Notes under the pieces: model-generated
What the model saw: the letters and a program-made list of their open reading frames with translations, nothing else
Databases searched by the model: none
Told to the model about the DNA's origin: nothing
Assembly (NCBI GenBank): GCA_022561975.1
Contig: JADFQD010000008.1
Span: 1 to 55,803 of the forward strand
Direction: 5' to 3'
Source: Acidobacteriota bacterium
GTDB taxonomy: Bacteria; Acidobacteriota; Thermoanaerobaculia; Multivoradales; JAHEKO01
Length of the DNA: 55,803 nt
Part shown: positions 1 through 6,511 of the stretch, piece by piece
Position numbering within the stretch: position 1 is the first letter of the stretch
Layout of the letters: every line of letters starts with the position of its first letter
Translations under genes and position numbers: made by a program

Positions 1-11
1 TGAATTTCCGA

Positions 12-251
12 ATGTACATGACGCGACGGCTCGGCTACCTCTTCAGCCGCACGCCCCACTTGCCGGAAGGAGCACGCAAGGAACGGCGCGACCTGGTCAT
101 CCTCTTTCTGCGCCAGACCGGACACGGCGCGTTTCGTTGGACTCGTGTTGTCCTGGTTTCCCTACTGGCCGCTCTGCTCACCGTCGCACTCCTGAGTATG
201 CTTTGGGGGAGCCAGATCAAGGCCTTTCTGCAGGCATGGCTGAGCGGTTAG
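12..251 (+). CDS. small hypothetical membrane protein
   Basis: An open frame of 79 residues with an arginine-rich N-terminal half (about residues 5-42) followed by one hydrophobic stretch at about 44-66 (VVLVSLLAALLTVALL) that would span the membrane once, leaving a short tail. I do not recognise a family. A second in-frame ATG lies two codons in, and because the window begins just upstream, the true gene could start earlier or be the tail of a longer gene. The positive-inside pattern is the only support beyond the open frame. Confidence 0.35.
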   Translation: MYMTRRLGYLFSRTPHLPEGARKERRDLVILFLRQTGHGAFRWTRVVLVSLLAALLTVALLSMLWGSQIKAFLQAWLSG

Positions 252-612
252 TTGAGTTGTGGGCTGAGGTGTCGCATCAGCCGACTCGACAAGGGTATGG
301 TCAACTTGGTGGCCTCGGGCGGTGTGTTGCATTCCCACATCACGCCGGGATTGCAGGATGCGCGTTGAAGGAACGGTTATAATTAGCGTATGCCGCTCCA
401 CGTATTGGTCATAGCAGTTCAGCAGTGCCGCAAAACCGTCCAGTCCGGTACACAAACAATTTCTCGAAAAGCACTTTAATGCGAACTATCCTCAGATCGA
501 CCTTGCTGGTTGTGGATATAACAGTGCTGGACGGGTAGAACGCGCTTGTCGGACGGGAAGAAGGTCAAATATTTGGTGTGGGTGGAAAGAGTGACGATGA
601 TGATTAGTTGCT
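252..612. other. intergenic stretch without a convincing gene
   Basis: Short open frames occur on both strands here, but none has a recognisable domain, a ribosome binding site or codon use like the neighbouring genes. Base composition is visibly less GC-rich than the window average around 370-600. I see nothing else supportable; it may be degraded coding sequence. Confidence 0.4.
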
Positions 613-684
613 GGAAAAGCGGTGACAGGCTACTCATTCAAGAACCTGCGTTGCCATCGCTGGCATCTACCGGAATGAGTAGCC
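613..684. repeat. REP-like inverted repeat, right arm interrupted by the IS element
   Basis: The left arm (613-639) is followed by a 33-base spacer and the start of the right arm (673-685). The right arm is cut by the IS element and resumes at 2051-2062. Joining 673-685 to 2051-2062 restores a 25-base reverse complement of the left arm. The same sequence occurs a third time, intact, at 27946-27971, where 26 bases match 613-638 exactly in reverse complement. The arms carry GGTGACAGGC, in the style of REP palindromes mobilised by RAYT/IS200-like transposases (my reading of the motif, not a database match). Confidence 0.75.
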
Positions 685-685
685 T

Positions 686-941
686 TCTATGAGTCGGTCG
701 GTCCAGTCAAGAGTTGATTGTTTCTCTGGTCATGGTTTTCTTGCTTCGGATCAAGGCAGAGGACGAGCTTCTATTCGCACTCTCTCGGGTCCTTCTTTGG
801 ACCGGTGCATGGTGAGTTTTGCGTCCGTTAAGGATTCGATGCTCCCATCTGTCACACGGCATCCGGGCCACCAAGGTTACTCTCGGAGTCATCGAAACTC
901 TCAATCCGTCCTTCTTCTGTAGCGTTCGTCCTCTCTTTTCC
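686..941 (-). ncRNA. candidate bridge RNA region of the IS1111-type element
   Basis: In IS110-family elements the transposase is guided by a bridge RNA encoded in the long non-coding end; in the IS1111 subgroup this is the end 3' of the transposase gene. The 256 bases between the transposase stop and the core dinucleotide fit that place. A 10-base stretch at 846-855 (catctgtcac) is identical to the junction of element end and target at 2046-2055, which could be a guide segment. No folding was computed, so the boundaries are only the limits of the non-coding end. Confidence 0.4.
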
Positions 942-1955
942 CTACGCCGCCTGCGGAAACGCCCGGAAGCTCTCGCCCGTCACCCACAGCTGATGGAGCA
1001 ACACGGCGATCTTCCTCGCCAAGGCCACCACGGCTTTCCCCTTACCGAGCCTCTCGACCAAACCCTCGCCCCAGCGTTTGAGCGACGAGTCCTTCCTACA
1101 GTTCAACGCCGCGTGCGCCGCCTGAACCAGAAGCCTTCTCATCTCCGAATCCCCCTCCCGGGTGATCCGGCCTCGGATCTCGTGACCTCCCGAGCTTCGA
1201 AGCGACGGACGTAGTCCCAAGCACGCGCCCACGTCTCGGCTCCTCTTGAACCGATCCGGAGAGTCCACCCAGCCCATGTACGCCAAGCTCACCAAGGGCC
1301 CCACACCCGGAACGGTCTGAAGCCGAACCAGAAGCTCGTTCGACCTCGACTCGGCTACGAGCGCTTTCTCGAGGCCGTTGATCCGATCCGTCAGCTCCCC
1401 GATCGTCGTTACCAGTGGATCGATCGCTTCCGAAAGGGTGGTCTTGAGACCCATCGACGCAAAACGCACGACAAAGCTCTTGGCCGCACACGACGGCACC
1501 CGGTACCCTTGAGCTCGCAACATTCCTCGCACCGCGTTGATCAGAGATGTCCGAGATTTAACCAGGCTCGTGCGTACTCGGAGCCGGGTTCGCAGCTCCT
1601 GGGCCTCGCGCCTGCGTTGATACACCGGACGTAGAAAGCCCAGATCCAATCGGCTCAGACGCGCCAAGACCTCCGCATCGATCCTGTCCGTCTTCAAGGT
1701 CGATTCCGCGATCAGCCGCACCCGCCGCGGGTTGACCACCGTCACGTCGTGTCCCAACTCGCAGAGCAATCGAACCACCCACGGCGTCACCGGCCCGCTC
1801 TCGAGCGTCACCTGCGAGCGCTCACGAGGACCGAAGAAGCGCCGAAGAGCCGTCTCCGTCGTCGGAATCCGACGACGGACGGTCACTTCCCCCTCCCCGG
1901 AAAGCCCGCAGATCTCGCTGTACTTCGAATGGACGTCGATGCCAAAATACTCCAT
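942..1955 (-). CDS. IS110-family transposase
   Basis: 337 residues, a normal length for the family. The N-terminal RuvC-like DEDD domain shows FGIDVHS (Asp7 region), an ESGP motif near residue 53 and KTDRIDAEVLA near 92-102, supplying the catalytic acidic residues. The C-terminal Tnp domain has QTVPGVGPLVSLAYM and the conserved GLRPSLRSSG / RRLLVQAAHAAL segments, where the family keeps its catalytic serine. The protein recombines DNA at a core dinucleotide using a bridge RNA. The frame is intact with no stop or frameshift, so the copy could be active. It starts 95 bases inside the element end. Confidence 0.95.
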   Translation of the reverse strand: MEYFGIDVHSKYSEICGLSGEGEVTVRRRIPTTETALRRFFGPRERSQVTLESGPVTPWVVRLLCELGHDVTVVNPRRVRLIAESTLKTDRIDAEVLARLSRLDLGFLRPVYQRRREAQELRTRLRVRTSLVKSRTSLINAVRGMLRAQGYRVPSCAAKSFVVRFASMGLKTTLSEAIDPLVTTIGELTDRINGLEKALVAESRSNELLVRLQTVPGVGPLVSLAYMGWVDSPDRFKRSRDVGACLGLRPSLRSSGGHEIRGRITREGDSEMRRLLVQAAHAALNCRKDSSLKRWGEGLVERLGKGKAVVALARKIAVLLHQLWVTGESFRAFPQAA

Positions 1956-2123
1956 GGTCGGTTTCCTTTCTCGGCTCTGATGCCGATTCCTTGGTTATCT
2001 TCCAACTGGCACATTGTCCCAGCTGGGAAACCGACCGACTCATCTCATCTGTCACCGCTTTTTAGCCTCCTGCCCGGATCTGTCCAGCCGAACCTTCAAG
2101 TCGAACCTGACACGGCAGTATTA

Positions 2124-2591
2124 TCAAAGGTCCTTGGCAATTGCGGAAATGATTGCATCGACAGGAGCGGCCCAGGGGCTAACACCACGGACCGCCATGA
2201 ATGACGTTTTAGCAGAGTGTGAGAAAGCGGCGACCACCTCTCCATCGGTATCTACCAACATGCCTTCGACGGCGACTTTGCCACGTGCCCCGGTTGAAAA
2301 GTTGACTACCGTAAGATTTAGAGTATAGGGACCGGTTTCTGTGGCGATGTCTTTGACGCCGTCAGTGAGAAGGGTGCGTACTTCCTGATTACGCTTCTCT
2401 GCCGTCCAGGAAACATCGCCAGCCCTAAAACCTTTGGTCTTGTCGAACTTTGGTCCAATCCAGACCTTTTGAATCTTTTGCCCCTTCTTCAACTGAGCGT
2501 AGATCTCGGGAGATAGAGACTTGACGGCCTCGCCCGCCAAAGCGAGGCCGCACATGAGCACGAGGGCGACTGGAACTGCTATGTAGCGCAT
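2124..2591 (-). CDS. secreted protein of unknown function, DUF4410-like
   Basis: 155 residues with a clear signal peptide (MRYIAVPVALVLMCGLALAG, cleavage near residue 20). A strong Shine-Dalgarno (aaagggga) precedes the ATG. The mature part has alternating polar/hydrophobic strands and a VVNFSTGARGKVAVEG stretch near 96-111, resembling the Gly/Arg-rich core of DUF4410-type lipoprotein-like domains; that assignment is tentative. No lipobox cysteine is present at the cleavage site, so it is probably a soluble periplasmic protein. It lies alone between the IS110 element and the IS91 relic. Confidence 0.65.
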   Translation of the reverse strand: MRYIAVPVALVLMCGLALAGEAVKSLSPEIYAQLKKGQKIQKVWIGPKFDKTKGFRAGDVSWTAEKRNQEVRTLLTDGVKDIATETGPYTLNLTVVNFSTGARGKVAVEGMLVDTDGEVVAAFSHSAKTSFMAVRGVSPWAAPVDAIISAIAKDL

Positions 2592-3013
2592 GAAAATGTC
2601 CCCTTTCTATCGGAATGCACAGATATTAACTTCAGATCATCGCGGGACTCCAGCTCCTACCGCGGACAACGGCCATTTGCGTTTGACAACCACCCTGTCA
2701 CTCGGCTCTTCATAACGGTGACGCATCATATCGTCCGCACAGGGAAATGGGGGTCGCGGAGTAGGAAATCGCTTTTCTGCGGAGTGGGATCTTGGGCTGT
2801 GAGCTGGCCGCGAAGTGGTATCTGGCGGCCTGTCGTGTGAGGTCAGGCCGGGGCACCGTCGCCTCAACTCAGGTAGACGCAGCCGGAGGAGATCACGAGT
2901 TCAACTGTTAGCCGCCTGAACCCGGCTGCAGGCGCACGTGTCCCGGGCTCCCAGGAGTGGGAAGCTGGCCGCCACAGACTCAGGCGGATTCGGCGATGAG
3001 CTCCAGCGTCTCC
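2592..3013. other. intergenic stretch between secreted protein and IS91 relic
   Basis: No convincing gene on either strand. The part nearest 3013 may be the outer end of the decayed IS91-type element, but I cannot see a diagnostic terminus. Confidence 0.4.
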
Positions 3014-3838
3014 TTAAGGCGCGTGAGCCAGGGGCTCGGGCTCTTGGGCCGGGAGCTCGAGGCTTTTGGCGGTAGCCTTAGCGGCACCGAAGTCGACGAT
3101 GAAGGCGAGAATCTTCATTTCAGAGCCGCAGAACGGGCACAGGAGCGGGTCGACTTCGTAGACGCGGCGAATCAACTTCGCCCAGCTGAGGCGGGCGCGT
3201 CGGGTGAACTCGTCGTCGTCCTGGCTGCGCGGTGTCTGGCTGGCCTGTGTCGTCGCGTCCTTGCGGCGTTTACCGCGGGCCGCATTAGCGTAGAAGCCCC
3301 AATATCGGACTTCTCTGCTGTGACGGCTCGGGAATGTGGTCGACGACCCGGGCGAGGAACTCGAGGACATCCCAGCGGGCTTCGCCGCCGTCGGGTCCGG
3401 CGCGGCGTGAGGGCCGGCCACTGTAGTGGACTTCTCCGGTGTCCGCGTGCCAGCTCAGACGCTTGAGAACGATCGGGCAGCGGATCATGTAGCGGCCGAG
3501 GCGCACGGCACCCTGCCGGTCCTCGACGCGCACCGCACCATGCACTGAGAAGCCGCTGTGGCGCCAAGACAGCAGGTTCTCCACGATCGCCTCGGTGATC
3601 AGCTCCTTGCCGAGGAGCATTCGGAGCACCTCGGCGCGAAAGAGCCGCTCGACATGCTGGAAATGGAACCAGGCGAGCGGTCGGAACGTGCCGTCCGGCG
3701 TGAAGCCGCCGTCCGTCACGTGGGTGTGAAGGAAGCGCTCCTCATAGACACGGAGAAAGTGCTCGAAGTGTTGGGCGAGGACCCAGATAGAGCACGGTGC
3801 GCTCGGGATGGCGCCCGCGATAGACCTGTGCATGCGAA
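3014..3838 (-). pseudogene. IS91-family (Y2/HUH) transposase relic
   Basis: Three blocks of IS91-transposase sequence follow one another on the minus strand. First comes an N-terminal piece ending QHFEHFLRVYEERF. It runs directly into HTHVTDGGFTPDGTF, so the zinc-finger region and most of the HUH nickase core, well over 100 residues, are deleted. A central part follows (NLLSWRHSGFSVH, RYMIRCPIVLKRLSW, LEFLARVVDHIPEP). Near 3320 the frame shifts and the match continues in another frame as VRYWGFYANAARG, then RARLSWAKLIRRVYEVDPL and CPFCGSEMKILAFI. With an internal deletion through the catalytic motif and a frameshift it cannot be functional. Confidence 0.85.
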
Positions 3839-3989
3839 GCCGCTGCGACCGTCTCCACTCTGAAGAGAGAAGACGGAATCGGCAGCCGCGAGCTTGCGCT
3901 CGAGCCACGCCGACCAACTCAGACGACCACGAAAGCACGCTGACCCATTCCGTCCGATATGGGCGGGGTGCCGCGAGTCTCGCGCACCT

Positions 3990-4595
3990 TCAGAAGGGAG
4001 GGGTCGGGATCCGGTCGAGGTCTGCGAACGGCAGTTTTGATTCGAACTCGACTTCGACGAGGTCGTCTTGATGCCGGGGAAACAGTTGGCGGGCTCCCTG
4101 ATCGCCGGTGATTCCGCGGAGTTCGCCAAAGAGGCTCCGGTCGATCAAGACCGGTGCTCGGCGGCATCCTTCGAACACCGGCACCACGATCCACCCACCG
4201 GATTCGGCGTAGGACTCGACGAGCCGATTGATGGTCTCGGCATCGAGGTTCGGGAGGTCGCAGGGGATGAACATGGCCGCCTCCGCGTTGGCATCGACTC
4301 GAGAGAGCCCGATCTTGACCGAGGTGGACTGGCCATCCGCGAAATCCGGGTTGACGACGACCTCAATGGCGAGACCCGCTAACACGGCGCCGACCTCGGC
4401 GCCTCGATGCCCGACCACGATCACGATCTGACGCAGCTTCGAGGCGAGTGCCACGGTCGCCGTCCGGTAGACGAGCGTTTGACCGTTGATTTGGTGGAGC
4501 TGTTTTGGAAGCCTACCGTCGAAGCGTCTGGAAAGCCCGGCCGCCAAGACGATCCCGGTCACCTGGGGCGAGTGGAAGCTCTCAGGGTCGGCCAT
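3990..4595 (-). CDS. MobA/MocA-like NTP transferase (Moco cytidylyl/guanylyltransferase-like)
   Basis: 201 residues with the Rossmann-like nucleotidyltransferase signature GIVLAAGLSRRF...PKQL near residues 14-32, IVIVVGH near 57, a DGQSTSVKIGL segment and the metal-binding PCDLP motif near the middle. This family attaches CMP (MocA) or GMP (MobA) to molybdopterin. Its ATG overlaps the stop region of the upstream xdhC-like gene by 14 bases, and it is the last gene of the molybdenum-hydroxylase operon. It most likely makes the dinucleotide cofactor (MCD in this enzyme family) for the CoxL-like subunit. CTP versus GTP use is inferred from context only. Confidence 0.85.
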   Translation of the reverse strand: MADPESFHSPQVTGIVLAAGLSRRFDGRLPKQLHQINGQTLVYRTATVALASKLRQIVIVVGHRGAEVGAVLAGLAIEVVVNPDFADGQSTSVKIGLSRVDANAEAAMFIPCDLPNLDAETINRLVESYAESGGWIVVPVFEGCRRAPVLIDRSLFGELRGITGDQGARQLFPRHQDDLVEVEFESKLPFADLDRIPTPPF

Positions 4596-5313
4596 GACGC
4601 ACGGCGACGATCTCGGCGATGATCGCGAGCGCTATTTCCTCGGCCCTGCGGCCGCCGAGATCGAGGCCGATCGGATTGTGAATGCGGGCGATATCCGGCT
4701 CCGAGAATCGGCCTTCCCGCAATGCCGCGACGCGTTTCGAGTGGGTTTTCTTCGAGCCGAGAGTGCCGATATAGCGAGCTGGGCTGCGCAGGGCGATTTC
4801 GATCGCCGGGAGATCGATCTTGAGATCGTGAGTCAGCATGGCGAAATAGGTATTGTCGGTGATCACGAGCTTGGCCAACGCCTCGGTGGGCCATTCGATC
4901 AGTAGTTCGTCGGCCTCCGCGAAGCGCTCCACGGTGGCAAATGCCGTTCGAGGATCGATGACCACCGTGCGGTAGCCCAGCCGCTTGCCGAACGCGATCA
5001 GATGAATCGCGACATGAACCGCGCCAATGACGATGATCTGCGGTGGTGGCGGGTACACCTCGAAGAAAAGGTCGCTTGTCTGGTCATCGATCCGAATCTC
5101 CTCGCGACCCGAACGCAGATCGGCAAGGTAACTCTTGCTCGAAACGGCAACCGCGGCGGTCAGTTGCTCCGACTCGAAGCCACCCGCCAAAATCCGACCC
5201 GTAGCGTCGAGCAGCACCTGGCCGGCGATCGGACCGCGCAAGACCGTTGCGACAGCCACCGTTTCGTGCGCCGCGAGTTTTTCCTCGAGCTTGTCTAGGA
5301 TCGCCTGTTCCAC
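4582..5313 (-). CDS. XdhC-family Moco chaperone, Rossmann-domain protein
   Basis: About 244 residues from a GTG at 5313 (V-E-Q-A-I-L-D-K-L), chosen because it lies 2 bases after the upstream stop and the homology begins there. The first ~90 residues resemble a degenerate XdhC/CoxI domain (FFEVYPPPPQIIVIGA). The rest is the XdhC C-terminal Rossmann domain with GAVHVAI in place of the usual GAGHVA, then VIDPRTAFATVERF, DLPAIEIALRS, YIGTLGSKKT and IHNPIGLDLGGRRAEEIALAI. Members bind and help sulfurate or insert the molybdenum cofactor of xanthine-dehydrogenase-family enzymes. Overlap with the next gene and tight spacing indicate translational coupling. Confidence 0.88.
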   Translation of the reverse strand: MEQAILDKLEEKLAAHETVAVATVLRGPIAGQVLLDATGRILAGGFESEQLTAAVAVSSKSYLADLRSGREEIRIDDQTSDLFFEVYPPPPQIIVIGAVHVAIHLIAFGKRLGYRTVVIDPRTAFATVERFAEADELLIEWPTEALAKLVITDNTYFAMLTHDLKIDLPAIEIALRSPARYIGTLGSKKTHSKRVAALREGRFSEPDIARIHNPIGLDLGGRRAEEIALAIIAEIVAVRHGRP

Positions 5314-5315
5314 GG

Positions 5316-5627
5316 CTAGCTCAGCGGCTCGATGAAGATTTCGAGCTTGCCGCCGCAGGAGAGCCCGACGGTCCAGGCCAGATCGTCGCTGACGCCGTAT
5401 TCGATCAGTTTCGCCCTTCCCGAAGACAGGACCGCAAGCGCTTCCTCGACCACGGCCCCCTCGACACAGCCCCCCGAGACCGACCCGGCCATTTCTCCCT
5501 CGGACGAGATCGCCATCTTGGCCCCCAGGGGACGCGGGGACGAGCCCCACGCTTTGACGACCGTGGCCAGCGCCACGGTTTTTCCCTGGTGCTGCCAGGT
5601 CCGAATCTCGGGAAGGAGGTCTCGCAT
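5316..5627 (-). CDS. short XdhC/CoxI-domain protein
   Basis: 103 residues: MRDLLPEIRTWQHQGKTVALATV, AWGSSPRPLGAKMAI, GSVSGGCVEGAV and the CGG near the end (SCGGKLEIFIEPL). This is the complete N-terminal XdhC_CoxI domain alone. Splitting XdhC into a ~100-residue protein and a Rossmann-containing partner is common next to cox-type genes, so I read this as a real small gene and not a frameshift. The downstream partner retains its own partial copy of the domain. The conserved Cys-Gly-Gly and GGC-VEG residues are probably used in cofactor binding. It sits 23 bases after coxM. Confidence 0.88.
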   Translation of the reverse strand: MRDLLPEIRTWQHQGKTVALATVVKAWGSSPRPLGAKMAISSEGEMAGSVSGGCVEGAVVEEALAVLSSGRAKLIEYGVSDDLAWTVGLSCGGKLEIFIEPLS

Positions 5628-5650
5628 TGCCGGTTGCGGATCCAGCGCCG

Positions 5651-6511
5651 TCAGCCGGCCCGGTCACGCGCGCTCTTGAGCGCCCGCTTGCCGTAGGCGG
5701 CGGCCAGCGCCGCTCGGTATTCCCCCGAGGCATAGAGGTCGCTCATCGGGTCGGGCACCGACAGCCGCGACTCGACGGCCCGGTCGATGGCCTGGTCCGT
5801 CGCGTCACTACCGATCAGAGCCTCCACTACCTCGAGAGCCGCAAGCGGCGTGGCGGTGACGCCGTTGAAGGCCAGGCTCGCCGAGGTCCAGGTACCGCCT
5901 TCGACGGTGACCACGGCGGCGGCACCGCAGACCGCATAGCCGGACGCCGGGTGTTCCACCTTGAGGTAGGTCGAGCCGGTGCCGGCACCGAGCTTCGGGA
6001 CCTCGACCGCGGTCATGATCTCGTTCTCGGCGAGGCTGGTGGTCAGCAGCTCGACGAAGAAGTCCGATGCGGGAACCGCTCGCGCACCGTCCCGGCTGCG
6101 CAGCTGAATCGTCGCTCCGAGAGCCACAAGGACCGCCGGAAGATCGGACGCCGGGTCGGCGTGCGCGAGGTTGCCGCCGATGGTTCCCTTGTTGCGGACC
6201 TGCGGGTCGGCGATCTTCGAGGCGGCCTCGGCCAGAATCGGGCAATGCTTGCGGAGCTCCGGAGAACTCGCGATCTCCGAGTGTGTTGTGAGTGAGCCGA
6301 TGCTGAGCGAATCGCCGTTGGCGGACACGCCCGCGAGCTCGTCCAATCGACCGATGTCGATCAAAACTTCCGGCTGCGCCAGACGTAGCTTCATCATCGG
6401 AATCAGGCTGTGCCCACCGGCCAGAAACTTGGCTCCCGGATTCCGGTCGAGCAGGTCGAGCGCTTCCTCTACCGAGGACGCGCGATGGTAGCGAAACTCT
6501 GCGGGGTACAT
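5651..6511 (-). CDS. coxM: FAD-binding medium subunit of a xanthine-dehydrogenase-family Mo hydroxylase (CoxM-like)
   Basis: 286 residues, standard length. The FAD contacts are AGGHSLIPMMKLRL (about 32-45) and TIGGNLAHADPASD (about 112-125). The C-terminal CO_deh_flav_C region starts near 175. It passes electrons from the 2Fe-2S subunit to the acceptor. The start codon shares one base with the coxL stop (TGATG), so the two are translationally coupled. The gene name denotes family membership and does not claim CO as substrate. Confidence 0.93.
   Translation of the reverse strand: MYPAEFRYHRASSVEEALDLLDRNPGAKFLAGGHSLIPMMKLRLAQPEVLIDIGRLDELAGVSANGDSLSIGSLTTHSEIASSPELRKHCPILAEAASKIADPQVRNKGTIGGNLAHADPASDLPAVLVALGATIQLRSRDGARAVPASDFFVELLTTSLAENEIMTAVEVPKLGAGTGSTYLKVEHPASGYAVCGAAAVVTVEGGTWTSASLAFNGVTATPLAALEVVEALIGSDATDQAIDRAVESRLSVPDPMSDLYASGEYRAALAAAYGKRALKSARDRAG

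Larger units (their letters stand above)
684..2050 (-). mobile_element. IS110-family element (IS1111-type layout) with readable ends
   Basis: The element contains one transposase gene on the minus strand. Its ends are fixed by comparing the split REP arm with two intact copies (613-638 and 27946-27969): the uninterrupted target reads gtagcCTgtcaccg. The left flank stops at ...gtagcCT (685) and the right flank resumes after CT (2049-2050), so a CT dinucleotide borders both ends, as expected for the core dinucleotide of IS110 recombination. Subterminal 14-bp inverted repeats (atgagtcggtcggt) lie at 689-702 and 2030-2043, 3 and 5 bases inside the cores. The non-coding end 5' of the gene is about 95 bases and the 3' one about 256 bases. 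Subterminal inverted repeats plus a long 3' end are the IS1111-subgroup arrangement. Confidence 0.85.

Noticed and set aside
2637-2867. Small minus-strand open frame between the secreted protein and the IS91 relic
   Set aside because: No start signal, no recognisable fold, and a Pro/Arg-rich composition typical of chance frames in GC-rich DNA.
5316-5627. Reading the two XdhC-type genes as one gene broken by a frameshift
   Set aside because: The first ends in a proper family C-terminus (CGGKLEIFIEPL) and the second has its own partial N-terminal domain. Split pairs like this are normal beside cox genes.
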